Part shown: piece by piece, positions 15,574 through 24,366 of the stretch
Layout of the letters: the number at the start of each line of letters is the position of its first letter
Numbering within the stretch: the first letter of the stretch is position 1
Origin: CBDANW01 sp965197825
Lineage (GTDB): Bacteria; Acidobacteriota; Vicinamibacteria; Marinacidobacterales; DATDRI01
Direction of reading: 5' to 3'
Length of the DNA stretch: 64,000 nt
Assembly (NCBI GenBank): GCA_965197825.1
Contig: CBDANW010000003.1
Coordinates: 620,001 to 684,000 of the forward strand
Made by a program: the position numbers and the translations under genes
Notes under the pieces: generated by a model
What the model saw: only the letters and a program-made list of their open reading frames with translations
Database searches by the model: none
What the model was told of the DNA's origin: nothing

Positions 15574-17727
15574 TTAATAACTTGCCAACTCTTCGATGGC
15601 TCGCACCAGATCGTGGATCTGAGGGAGCATCGCGTCCTCGAGGTCGGGGTGATAGGGGACCCACATATCCTTGGCTCCCACCCGGCGAACCGGGGCATCC
15701 AGCCATTCGAAGAGCTCGTCGGAGATCCGCGAGGCGATCTCCGCCCCATAGCCGAATGAGCGCGTGTCCTCGTAGGCGACAAGAGCGCGGTTGGTTTTCT
15801 TGACCGACTCGGAAATCGCATCCCAATCGTAAGGGGAAAGTGACCGCAGATCGATGATCTCGACCGAAATGCCCTTGTCTTCCTGAATCTGCTTGGTCGC
15901 CAGGATGCTTCGGTGCACCAATGCTCCATAGGTCACGATGGTGAGATCCGATCCGTCCTGCACCTTCTTCGCTTTGCCAAAAGGGATCATGTAATCCGGA
16001 CCGGGGTACTGGCTCTTGTTGTAAGTCTGGCGGTACAGGTGCTTGTGTTCCAGGAACAAGACCGGGTCGTCGCATCGGATGGCGGTTCGCAGCAGACCAT
16101 TGGCATCGAGCGCGGTCGAGGGCATCACGACTCGCAGGCCCGGCAGGTGAGTGAAGAGTACCTCGCCGGACTGGCTGTGATAGATGGAGCCCCCGGTGAG
16201 ATAGCCGCCGGTAGGGACGCGTAGGACGATGGGACAAGAGAACGCGCCATTCGATCGCCAGCGGAGGGTGCAAAGCTCGTTGCGGATTTGCATGAAGGCT
16301 GGCCAGAGGTAATCGAAGAACTGAATCTCGGCGACCGGCTTCAGGCCGCGAGTTGCCATTCCCATGGCCATGCCTACGATGCTTGCCTCGGCGAGGGGGG
16401 TGTTGTAGACGCGGTGGCTTCCAAAGCGTCTTTGGAGACCAAGGGTGACCTTGAAGACGCCTCCTTTGCCCTTTACCTGGGGGAGAGCGTCTTCGCGGGT
16501 GGCGTCGGCGACGTCTTCGCCGAAGATCAACATTCGCGGATCACGCTCGAGCTCGTCTCTCAGACACGCGTTCAAGAGGTCGACCATCGTTGCTTCTTTG
16601 CCGGCTTCGTCGGCGAACGCCGGCTCAGTGTCGAAATCGGTGGAGGTGGGATCGACCGTGGGATTGTAGAGATGCACGTGCAGGTCTTCCTTGTTCGGGC
16701 CGGGCATTTGCAGAGCCTGATCGGCGGCTTCGCTGGCTTCTCGTTCGACGGAAGACTGGAGGGCCTCGAGCTCTTCTTCGGTCGCCAATCCTTCTTGCAG
16801 CAGAAAGTCGCGCATCTTCCTGACCGGATCGCGCTTGGCCTCTTCCTCTCTCTCCCCTTCGGTCTTGTAGAGTCGCTCGTCGTCGGAAAGCGAGTGCGAG
16901 TAGGGACGCACGACGTGCGCGTGGGCCAGCGCAGGACCGTTGCCGGCTCGTAGATAGACGACGGCATCTTTCAGCCGCCCGTAGCTCTCGACGAAGCTGC
17001 AACCGTCGAACTCGGAGACAAAGAGATCGGGAAAATTGCGGACCAGCCGAGAGATATTTCCCCCGGCGGTTTGCGCTTCCACGGGGACCGAAATGGCGTA
17101 GTTGTTGTCTTGTATTAGGAAGAGCACCGGGAGTTTGTTGAGGCAGGCGTTGTTGACGGATTCCCAGAACTCGCCTTCGCTGGCCGACCCGTCGCCGGCG
17201 GATACGTATACGATTTCGTCGCCGTGAAACGTGTCCTTTAGCTCACGTATTTCGTTGACCGCCGACAAATACTGTCCCGCCTTGGCAGCCCCGACCGCTT
17301 CGGCGAACTGCGTCCCGGTAGCCGATGACTGGTTGACGATGTTGAGCTTGGGTTGTCCCCAATGTGAAGGCATCATGCGCCCGCCCGACGAGGGGTCGGC
17401 GGATGTGCCCACCGCGCTCAAGAACTGTTCGAACGGCGTCGTTCCCACCGCGAGAGTGAGCGCGCGATCACGGTAGTAGGGATAGAACCAATCGTAACCG
17501 GGCCGCAGCAGTATGCCCGCGGCTACTTGTACCGCCTCGTGGCCGACGGCGTTGATCTGAAAGTAGATTTTTTGTTGGCGCTTGAGCTGGATTTCTTTGT
17601 CGTCGACCGCGCGGGATAGCACCATCAGACGGAAGGCGTTCAGGAGCGCCTCGCGGTCGAGACCATGCGGTCGCGCCATCCGCTCCGGATCGGCTGGCTC
17701 CACTTGTGGTCTCATGCCGCTATCCAT
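15574..17727 (-). CDS. 2-oxoacid dehydrogenase E1, fused alpha and beta subunits
   Basis: This is a 717-residue fusion. Residues 20-360 are the alpha half, with the thiamine diphosphate motif GDGSASEGEFW ... DNNYAIS and the phosphorylation-loop-like SHSLSDDERLY. Residues 390-717 are the beta half, with IFGEDVAD, NTPLAEASIVG and RVPTGGYLTGG. It decarboxylates 2-oxo acids and transfers the acyl group to lipoyl-E2. The alpha half and the neighbouring acyl-CoA dehydrogenase favour branched-chain 2-oxo acids over pyruvate, but specificity is inference. E2 and E3 are not in the window. It is apparently intact. Confidence 0.93.
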   Translation of the reverse strand: MDSGMRPQVEPADPERMARPHGLDREALLNAFRLMVLSRAVDDKEIQLKRQQKIYFQINAVGHEAVQVAAGILLRPGYDWFYPYYRDRALTLAVGTTPFEQFLSAVGTSADPSSGGRMMPSHWGQPKLNIVNQSSATGTQFAEAVGAAKAGQYLSAVNEIRELKDTFHGDEIVYVSAGDGSASEGEFWESVNNACLNKLPVLFLIQDNNYAISVPVEAQTAGGNISRLVRNFPDLFVSEFDGCSFVESYGRLKDAVVYLRAGNGPALAHAHVVRPYSHSLSDDERLYKTEGEREEEAKRDPVRKMRDFLLQEGLATEEELEALQSSVEREASEAADQALQMPGPNKEDLHVHLYNPTVDPTSTDFDTEPAFADEAGKEATMVDLLNACLRDELERDPRMLIFGEDVADATREDALPQVKGKGGVFKVTLGLQRRFGSHRVYNTPLAEASIVGMAMGMATRGLKPVAEIQFFDYLWPAFMQIRNELCTLRWRSNGAFSCPIVLRVPTGGYLTGGSIYHSQSGEVLFTHLPGLRVVMPSTALDANGLLRTAIRCDDPVLFLEHKHLYRQTYNKSQYPGPDYMIPFGKAKKVQDGSDLTIVTYGALVHRSILATKQIQEDKGISVEIIDLRSLSPYDWDAISESVKKTNRALVAYEDTRSFGYGAEIASRISDELFEWLDAPVRRVGAKDMWVPYHPDLEDAMLPQIHDLVRAIEELASY

Positions 17728-17823
17728 GTGCGCGTCCTCTTATAGGGGGCTCATTATATATGATCGTCGCGAGGGTGGGGCGAGCGGGCGTCGGAATCGA
17801 CCCACCGGCCGGAAAACCATTCT

Positions 17824-19032
17824 CTAACCTGGTTTAAGGTCCGATAGACTGAAGCCGCGAAAGGAAATCAGGCGCTCGATCGACGCGTCCACTTTGACGT
17901 CCGGGGTCGACGCGCCCGCCGTGATACCGACCGTCAGTGGATCGTCCGGCAGCCAATCGGGTGTGGTCGTCTCTTCTTCTTCGTGCACCGGTTTGTGTCG
18001 GATCTCGACCGGTGAGACGAGACAACTCGAGTCGGCGATGTGATAGGTCGGGCAGTGCTGTGAGGAAATCTCGGCGAGATGGGTCGTATTGCTGCTGTTA
18101 TAGCCGCCGAGAACCAACATCAAATCAACCCTGTCCTCAGTCATCTGGATGACCGCATCCTGCCGCTCCTGAGTGGCGCTGCAGATCGTATCGAAGGATC
18201 GAAACCGTTCGGCGAGCTCGCCCTCTCCGTATCGACGGATCATTGCCTTGCGGAGCTCGTCTTCGATGGCCAGCGATTCCGAGCTTAGCATCGTGGTTTG
18301 GTTCGCCAAGCCGATCCTTTCAAGGTGTCGATCGGGATCGAAGTCGGGCGAGCAGGCGGAGGCGAACGTCGCGAGGAATGCGTCGGCGTTGCCTCCATGC
18401 TCGATGAACCTACAGACTTCCCGGGCCTCATTCATATCCCGCACCACCACGTAGTGGCCATCTGAGAAACGCGAGGCGCGGGATACCGTGGCCATGGTCT
18501 CTTCGTGCCAATACTTGCCGTGCACGATCGACGTGACGCCGCTTTTTGCATAACGCTCGACGTTCTTCCAGACGTTCAAGACCGATCCGCAAGTCGTGTC
18601 GACCATGATGCAGCCGCGACTCTTCAAGATGTCCATCTCCGCCAGGTTGACACCGAAGGCAGGCAGCAAGACCACGTCACCTGCGGTGATCGGCTCGAAC
18701 TTCTCCTCGGTTCCGTATGGTCCGGTCAGGAAACGGATCTCCATCTCTCGGAGCCGCCGGTTCACGTATGGGTTGTGAATGATCTCGCCAGTGATATAGA
18801 TATCGCGGTCGGGGAAACGCGCGCGAGCCTCATAGGCGTACTCGACGGCGCGGTCCACTCCGTAGCAAAAGCCGAACTCCTTGGCCAGACGGATCGTCAG
18901 ATCCCCAGCACGCAGCCGGTAGTCGTGAGTTCGCGCCAGGTCGACGATCCGACCCTGGTAGTCCTTCTGGAGAGGCGCTTGGACCTGGGCCTTCAGTCCA
19001 AGCCCCTTCTGAAAAAGCTTGCTTTCTTCCAT
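17824..19032 (-). CDS. ispH: 4-hydroxy-3-methylbut-2-enyl diphosphate reductase
   Basis: This is the last enzyme of the MEP isoprenoid pathway, making IPP and DMAPP. The three Fe-S cysteines are in FGFCYGVDRAV, VDTTCGSV and TICSATQERQ. At 402 residues from ATG 19032 (a GTG two codons upstream is possible) it is the long form seen in cyanobacteria and plastids rather than the roughly 315-residue E. coli form. It has an N-terminal extension before the first Cys and extra internal segments. It is divergent from fabH across a 130-bp gap and appears intact. Confidence 0.95.
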   Translation of the reverse strand: MEESKLFQKGLGLKAQVQAPLQKDYQGRIVDLARTHDYRLRAGDLTIRLAKEFGFCYGVDRAVEYAYEARARFPDRDIYITGEIIHNPYVNRRLREMEIRFLTGPYGTEEKFEPITAGDVVLLPAFGVNLAEMDILKSRGCIMVDTTCGSVLNVWKNVERYAKSGVTSIVHGKYWHEETMATVSRASRFSDGHYVVVRDMNEAREVCRFIEHGGNADAFLATFASACSPDFDPDRHLERIGLANQTTMLSSESLAIEDELRKAMIRRYGEGELAERFRSFDTICSATQERQDAVIQMTEDRVDLMLVLGGYNSSNTTHLAEISSQHCPTYHIADSSCLVSPVEIRHKPVHEEEETTTPDWLPDDPLTVGITAGASTPDVKVDASIERLISFRGFSLSDLKPG

Positions 19033-19161
19033 GAGCACTAAATTATAGCCGCTTTTCTGACATGGTGCGACACGGCCCGCAGTGTGCTCGTGGAAGTGGT
19101 TATTGATGGCCGCCTTGTTGGCGTAGGAAAAAATGTCAGTTCGGGGCTAAGATAACCCTCC

Positions 19162-20154
19162 ATGAACGGTGCAATCGTCCTGGGCACCGGCATGCACGTA
19201 CCCGACCGCGTGGTTCCCAATCGGGAACTGACCGAGCTCATGAATACCTCGGACTCCTGGATCCGCGAGCGAACCGGGATCGAGGAGCGCCGCTATGCAG
19301 AGCCGGGGATCGGAGCGTCGGACCTTGCGCTGGTTGCGTCACGCCGGGCCATCGAAGCAGCGGGGATCGAGGCTTCGGATCTCGATCTGATCGTGCTTGC
19401 GACGCTGTCTCCCGACTACAATTTTCCCGGATCGGCCGTCCTACTGCAGGAGGGGTTGGGGGTTGGACCCATCGGGGCGCTCGACGTTCGAAACCAGTGC
19501 TCCGGTTTCATCTATGGCCTCGCGGTCGCAGATGCCTTTATTCGAACCCAAAGTTACCGTCACATCCTGCTGGCCGGTGCCGAGGTTCACTCGACCGGTC
19601 TCGATTTCAGCACCGGGGGCAGAGAACTGGCGGTTCTGTTCGGAGACGGAGCGGGAGCCGTGGTGCTCGGGCCGGGCACCGATGGAAGAGGCGTTCAATC
19701 GGTTCATCTACACTCAGAGGGAAAATACGCCACCAAACTGTGGTTGGAAGCGCCAGCGAGTCGGTGTCGACCGCGTATCGACGAGGAAATGCTCAGAGCA
19801 GGGAGGCACTATCCGAAGATGGAGGGCCGAGCCGTATTCAAACACGCGGTGAGGAGGTTTCCCGAGGCGATTCGCGAGGCGTTGGTACCCGCTGGGCTTG
19901 CGCTCGCAGACGTCGATCTGTTCGTGCTCCATCAGGCCAACCTGAGAATACTGGAGGCCGTCGCCGACGTCGTACAGGTGCCGATGGAGAAGTTCTATTG
20001 CAACATACAAAAGTACGGCAATACCACGGCGGCATCCATCCCCATCGCACTGCACGAGGCAGTCCGAGAGGGACGCATTCGAGAGGGCAATCGTGTTCTC
20101 CTGGCAGCATTCGGCTCGGGGTTCACCTGGGCGTCGGCTCTTTTGACATGGTAG
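19162..20154 (+). CDS. fabH: 3-oxoacyl-ACP synthase III
   Basis: This 330-residue KAS III has the catalytic triad in its usual setting: Cys in RNQCSGFIYGL, His in VLHQANLRI, and Asn in YGNTTAASIPIAL. GFGSGFTW-type glycines appear near the C-terminus. It condenses acetyl-CoA (or a branched acyl-CoA) with malonyl-ACP to start fatty acid synthesis. No other fab genes are adjacent. The nearby branched-chain 2-oxoacid dehydrogenase would supply branched primers, a suggestive but unproven link. It is intact. Confidence 0.95.
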   Translation: MNGAIVLGTGMHVPDRVVPNRELTELMNTSDSWIRERTGIEERRYAEPGIGASDLALVASRRAIEAAGIEASDLDLIVLATLSPDYNFPGSAVLLQEGLGVGPIGALDVRNQCSGFIYGLAVADAFIRTQSYRHILLAGAEVHSTGLDFSTGGRELAVLFGDGAGAVVLGPGTDGRGVQSVHLHSEGKYATKLWLEAPASRCRPRIDEEMLRAGRHYPKMEGRAVFKHAVRRFPEAIREALVPAGLALADVDLFVLHQANLRILEAVADVVQVPMEKFYCNIQKYGNTTAASIPIALHEAVREGRIREGNRVLLAAFGSGFTWASALLTW

Positions 20155-20201
20155 CGTCGCGAGCGGTTCGTTATAATGGACGCAATCCTGGAGGGTAGCT
20201 G

Positions 20202-20555
20202 ATGCAAGATGTTCTGATTACTGGGCCCCGCAAGAAACAACCCAAGATGCTGGCTTACGTGGATAAGGGAAAGTGTTTCGGACGGGGCTGCGAATTCTGC
20301 ATCCATGTCTGCCCGGTAAAGGACTGCATTACCCTCGTGGCGGATCCCGAGCCTGGTGCGGTCGGAGAGATCTGTGAGGTGAACGTAGAAACGTGCATCG
20401 GCTGTCAGCTTTGCGCGAAATTCTGTCCACCCGACTACGATGCGGTCCATATGTTTCCCCATGACAAGGGAATGGAGCTGATAGAGCAAGAGCCGCGCAG
20501 CAGCTTCGAATACCGTCAGTACTCCAAGAAAAAAGGTGGGGCCCTCCCCGGCTAA
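20202..20555 (+). CDS. Ferredoxin-like protein with two 4Fe-4S motifs
   Basis: This 117-residue protein has an N-terminal motif with unusual spacing (KCFGRGCEFCIHVCP, Cys-x4-Cys-x2-Cys-x3-Cys-Pro). A canonical CIGCQLCAKFCP follows about 45 residues later. It probably carries electrons in the cytoplasm. A site at GGAGGGTAGCTG precedes ATG 20202. The genetic context (fabH upstream, uvrB downstream) does not name a partner. The C-terminus is charged and probably disordered. Confidence 0.88.
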   Translation: MQDVLITGPRKKQPKMLAYVDKGKCFGRGCEFCIHVCPVKDCITLVADPEPGAVGEICEVNVETCIGCQLCAKFCPPDYDAVHMFPHDKGMELIEQEPRSSFEYRQYSKKKGGALPG

Positions 20556-20626
20556 GCTACTTAATCTTACAGGGTTGTTGGAACACTAGATTAAGTAGCT
20601 GTCCCCGAATTAAGTGGCTGTCCCCG
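20555..20626. repeat. Inverted repeat with tandem TGTCCCCG units after the ferredoxin gene
   Basis: A perfect 13-bp inverted repeat (AGCTACTTAATCT, 20555-20567, and its complement at 20588-20600) is followed by two tandem copies of TTAAGTRGCTGTCCCCG (20591-20607, 20610-20626). It could act as a transcription terminator. The GTCCCCG pattern is also typical of single-strand transposon/RAYT ends. No transposase is adjacent. Confidence 0.65.
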
Positions 20627-20694
20627 TTGACCCTCCGATTCCGGCGTGCTAACTTGCGGACTTGCCAAGCTACAGAAGCGCGCCACAATCTTCG

Positions 20695-22728
20695 ATGCCC
20701 CTGTCCCAAACGGTACCCAAAGCCAAGCCCGGTGTTTTCCGTCTCGTTTCGGATTTCGAGCCGCAAGGCGATCAGCCCAGGGCTATCGGAGAGCTCGTCG
20801 AGGGCCTGAACCGAGGGGACCCGTACCAGGTTCTTCTCGGCGTCACGGGTTCCGGCAAGACCTTCACCATCGCCAAGGTCGTGGAGTCGTTGAACCGCCC
20901 GGCGCTGGTCATTGCGCACAACAAGACTCTGGCGGCCCAGCTCTATCAAGAGTTCAAGGGATTCTTTCCGGACAACGCCGTCGAATACTTCGTCAGCTAC
21001 TACGACTACTACCAGCCGGAGGCCTATGTTCCCGCATCGGACACGTACATAGAGAAGGAAGCGACGATCAACGACGAGATCGATCGCATGCGACTTTCTG
21101 CTACGCGATCTCTCTTCGAACGGCGGGACGTGCTGATTGTGGCGAGCGTTTCCTGCATTTATGGGCTGGGCTCTCCCGAGGCCTACTACGGCATGCTCTT
21201 GGTGCTGGAAGAAGGAGAGCAGGTCGACCGCTTGAGCATGCTTCGGAAACTCGTCGAGATCCAGTATCAGCGTAACGACTACGAGTTACAGCGAGGGACG
21301 TTCCGCGTCCGTGGCGACGTCATCGAGATCATCCCTGCCTATGAGGATCTGGGCGTCAGAATCGAGCTCTTCGGAGATCAGATCGAGTCCGTCTCGCAGA
21401 TCGATCCACTGACGGGTAAGGTCTTGTGGCCTTTGAAGCGGGTGGTGGTCTACCCGAAGACGCACTATGTGACGCCCCGCGAACGAACCCTACAGGCGAT
21501 CGAGAGCGTTCGGGAGGAGCTGGGCTTGCATACTGCCAAGCTTCGTTCGGAAGGTAAGTTGCTCGAAGCACAGCGAGTCGAGCAGCGCACGCGGTTCGAC
21601 TTGGAGATGCTTCAGGAAGTCGGCTATTGCCACGGCATCGAGAACTACTCACGCCATTTGACCGGTCGCGAACCGGGCCAGCCGCCTCCGACCCTGATGG
21701 ACTATCTGTCTCGAGATGTTCTCCTTATTATTGATGAAAGCCATCAGACGATCCCCCAGCTGCGCGGTATGTATCACGGCGATCGCTCCCGCAAGCAAAC
21801 GCTGGTCGAGTATGGCTTCCGACTACCGTCCGCGTTGGACAACCGGCCACTGAATTTCGAAGAGTTCGAGGAACGATTGGGGCAGGTGATCTTCTCCTCG
21901 GCCACGCCGGCTGCCGAACAGTTGGAAAAGGCACAGGGAGTCGTGGTGGAGCAGATTATCCGACCCACGGGTTTGATGGACCCCGAGGTGGAAGTGCGGC
22001 CGGTGAGCGGCCAGGTGGACGATCTGCTGAATGAGATCCGGGGGCGAGAAAAGAGCAAAGAGCGTGTTCTGGTTACCACACTTACCAAGCGTATGGCCGA
22101 GGACTTGAGCGAGTACTACACTGAGCTGGGAGTGCGTTGTCGCTACCTGCACTCGGACATCGATACGCTGGAGAGGGTGAGGATCCTTCGCGACCTACGC
22201 CTCGGAACGTTCGACGTTCTCATCGGGATCAACCTCTTGCGAGAGGGTTTGGATCTCCCCGAAGTGTCACTGGTTGCGATCCTCGACGCAGACAAAGAAG
22301 GCTTTCTTCGCTCCGAGGGTTCACTGATTCAAACCATGGGTCGGGCGGCTAGGAACGTCCATGGCAAAGCCGTTCTCTATGCCGACCAGGTAACGAAGTC
22401 GATGCGGCTCGCCCTGTCGGAGACCGAACGTCGCCGCCAGCTCCAGCAGGCGTACAACAAGCAGCATGGGATTACACCCGAGACGATTGTGAAGTCGGTC
22501 GCTGAGATCTTGGGCAGTGTCTATGAACAGGATTACGCTGCCATTCCCGCGGTGGCGGAGGAGGGGCCGGATCTGATCACCGCCAAAGAGGTGGAACGCG
22601 AGCTCAAGAGGCTTGGTAAAGCCATGAAGCAGGCATCCCAGAGGCTCGAGTTCGAGAAGGCGGCGGAGATTCGCGATCGAATGAGAGAGCTCCGGCAGCT
22701 CGATCTCTTCGACGACTTGGCCCCCTAG
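20695..22728 (+). CDS. uvrB: Excinuclease ABC subunit B
   Basis: This is the damage-verification helicase of nucleotide excision repair. From ATG 20695 it has 677 residues, the normal length. It shows Walker A GVTGSGKTFT, the beta-hairpin region YYDYYQPEAYVP, DEXD-like LLIIDESH, helicase motif VI QTMGRAARN, and a C-terminal UVR domain (FEKAAEIRDRMRELR) that contacts UvrA/UvrC. It is complete and well conserved, unlike many neighbours. Six bases separate it from mlaE. Confidence 0.97.
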   Translation: MPLSQTVPKAKPGVFRLVSDFEPQGDQPRAIGELVEGLNRGDPYQVLLGVTGSGKTFTIAKVVESLNRPALVIAHNKTLAAQLYQEFKGFFPDNAVEYFVSYYDYYQPEAYVPASDTYIEKEATINDEIDRMRLSATRSLFERRDVLIVASVSCIYGLGSPEAYYGMLLVLEEGEQVDRLSMLRKLVEIQYQRNDYELQRGTFRVRGDVIEIIPAYEDLGVRIELFGDQIESVSQIDPLTGKVLWPLKRVVVYPKTHYVTPRERTLQAIESVREELGLHTAKLRSEGKLLEAQRVEQRTRFDLEMLQEVGYCHGIENYSRHLTGREPGQPPPTLMDYLSRDVLLIIDESHQTIPQLRGMYHGDRSRKQTLVEYGFRLPSALDNRPLNFEEFEERLGQVIFSSATPAAEQLEKAQGVVVEQIIRPTGLMDPEVEVRPVSGQVDDLLNEIRGREKSKERVLVTTLTKRMAEDLSEYYTELGVRCRYLHSDIDTLERVRILRDLRLGTFDVLIGINLLREGLDLPEVSLVAILDADKEGFLRSEGSLIQTMGRAARNVHGKAVLYADQVTKSMRLALSETERRRQLQQAYNKQHGITPETIVKSVAEILGSVYEQDYAAIPAVAEEGPDLITAKEVERELKRLGKAMKQASQRLEFEKAAEIRDRMRELRQLDLFDDLAP

Positions 22729-22733
22729 AAACG

Positions 22734-23519
22734 ATGGAAGCAGTAGTAGTCAGTGTCTCCGAGCGGCTAAAGCGCACGATCCTCCACATACAGGAGTTCA
22801 CGATGCTCTCCTACCGGGGCTTCGCGAATTTGCTGACGCCGCCACGCTATTGGCAGGACACCTTCGAGATGATGGACGTCATTGGTGTCGGCTCGCTGAC
22901 CATCGTCGGCCTGACAGGACTTTTTACCGGCATGGTCCTCACGGTTCAGAGCTCGGCCACGCTGGACGCGTTTGGTGCCCGGCCCTACGTGGGCCGGATG
23001 GTGTCGCTATCGATGATTCGGGAGCTGGGGCCGGTATTGACTTCTCTTATGGTGGCGGGTCGGGTGGGTTCCGGCATGGCAGCCGAGCTCGGCTCGATGG
23101 TCGTCACCCAGCAGATCGACGCAATGCGCGCGTTGGGCACCGACCCGATTCGCAAGTTGGTTACGCCTCGTCTCGTTGCTGGGGTGGTGATGATACCGAT
23201 TCTCACCATCCTATCGGTTGCAGTGGGCATGTTGGGCGGGTTCCTGGTCGCCCGGTTCACCCTGCGGTTGGCGACGCAGTTCTATTGGCACTCCGCCATG
23301 GACGCCATTCACATGCGAGACATCATCATGGGGCTGGTGAAGTCCGTCGTCTTTGGTTACATCGTCGTTGCGGTGGGTTGCTACCAGGGACTCTCCACAC
23401 GCGGTGGGACTCAGGGAGTGGGTGTTTCCACGACCCGCTCGGTAGTCATGGCCTCGGTACTCATTTTGGCCGCCGACTATTTCCTCAACCTACTAATCCT
23501 TCATTTCGTGTACCCGTGA
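22734..23519 (+). CDS. mlaE: MCE/Mla ABC transporter permease
   Basis: This is a 261-residue permease of the MlaE family. It has five to six membrane segments and the conserved REIGPVLT-like cytoplasmic motif (IRELGPVLTSLMVAGRVGSGMAAELGSM is the core; only its start is diagnostic here). It partners the ATPase and MCE protein encoded next, moving phospholipids between the inner and outer membranes. It overlaps mlaF by 4 bp (GTGA). It is intact. Confidence 0.94.
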   Translation: MEAVVVSVSERLKRTILHIQEFTMLSYRGFANLLTPPRYWQDTFEMMDVIGVGSLTIVGLTGLFTGMVLTVQSSATLDAFGARPYVGRMVSLSMIRELGPVLTSLMVAGRVGSGMAAELGSMVVTQQIDAMRALGTDPIRKLVTPRLVAGVVMIPILTILSVAVGMLGGFLVARFTLRLATQFYWHSAMDAIHMRDIIMGLVKSVVFGYIVVAVGCYQGLSTRGGTQGVGVSTTRSVVMASVLILAADYFLNLLILHFVYP

Positions 23520-24328
23520 GCACGGTCCCGCCGGTCATATCCTTCCGCGACGTCTGCTACGCCTACCCGGAGGCGGAAGAATACGCCCTGGAAGGGATCA
23601 CTTTCGATGTCCCTGCGGGTGGCACGGAGATTATTCTTGGAGGAAGTGGCTCGGGTAAATCGACGATCCTGAAGCTCATACTGGGCCTCATCAAGCCCGA
23701 GTCCGGGACGGTCGAGGTCGATGGAGCGAACATCGGTGGTATGAAGGAAATCGATCTAATGATGATCCGCTCCAAGATCGGGATGGTGTTTCAAGAGGGC
23801 GCACTTTTCGATTCCTTGACCGTTGCCGAGAACGTGGGCTTTCGGCTTCGAGATCAAGAGCACGTGTCGGAGGAGGAGTTCGAGGAGAGGGTGGGTGCAC
23901 TGCTCGGGTTCGTGGAGTTGGAGGAGTTCTACGATCGAATGCCGTCGGACCTCTCCGGTGGGCAGCGGCGACGCGTTGCGGTAGCGCGGGCGATGGCCCA
24001 CCGCCCCGAGTTGATCCTCTACGATGAGGCGACGACCGGACTCGATCCCATCACCGCGTCGACGATTTGCGATCTAATGGTCAAGCTGAGAGATCTGGAG
24101 GGAGTTTCCACGGTGTTGGTCACACACCAACTTCGAGACGCGTTTCAAATCGCCCAGGAGTTTGTTTTTATGCGGAATGGCAAGATCACCTACAATCGCA
24201 TCGAGGACTTGAATGTTCTCGTCGGCGTCGAGTTCATGGTGTTGAACGAAGGGGAAGCCGTATTCCACGGACGACAAAAAGAGCTCTGGGAAACAGACAA
24301 CGAATACGTGAGAAGGTTCTTGTCCTGA
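23516..24328 (+). CDS. mlaF: MCE/Mla ABC transporter ATPase
   Basis: The real start is GTG 23516, overlapping the mlaE stop; the frame is open further upstream but that part is antisense-like noise. It has 270 residues with Walker A GGSGSGKST, signature DLSGGQRRRVAVARA, Walker B LILYDEATTGLDP and a switch His in VTHQLRD. The C-terminal extension (HGRQKELWETDNEYVRRFL) matches MlaF. It energises lipid transport with MlaE and MlaD. Confidence 0.95.
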   Translation: MSTVPPVISFRDVCYAYPEAEEYALEGITFDVPAGGTEIILGGSGSGKSTILKLILGLIKPESGTVEVDGANIGGMKEIDLMMIRSKIGMVFQEGALFDSLTVAENVGFRLRDQEHVSEEEFEERVGALLGFVELEEFYDRMPSDLSGGQRRRVAVARAMAHRPELILYDEATTGLDPITASTICDLMVKLRDLEGVSTVLVTHQLRDAFQIAQEFVFMRNGKITYNRIEDLNVLVGVEFMVLNEGEAVFHGRQKELWETDNEYVRRFLS

Positions 24329-24366
24329 TCGAACCAAGGGATTCTGGAGCGGCGGAGGATAGCACT

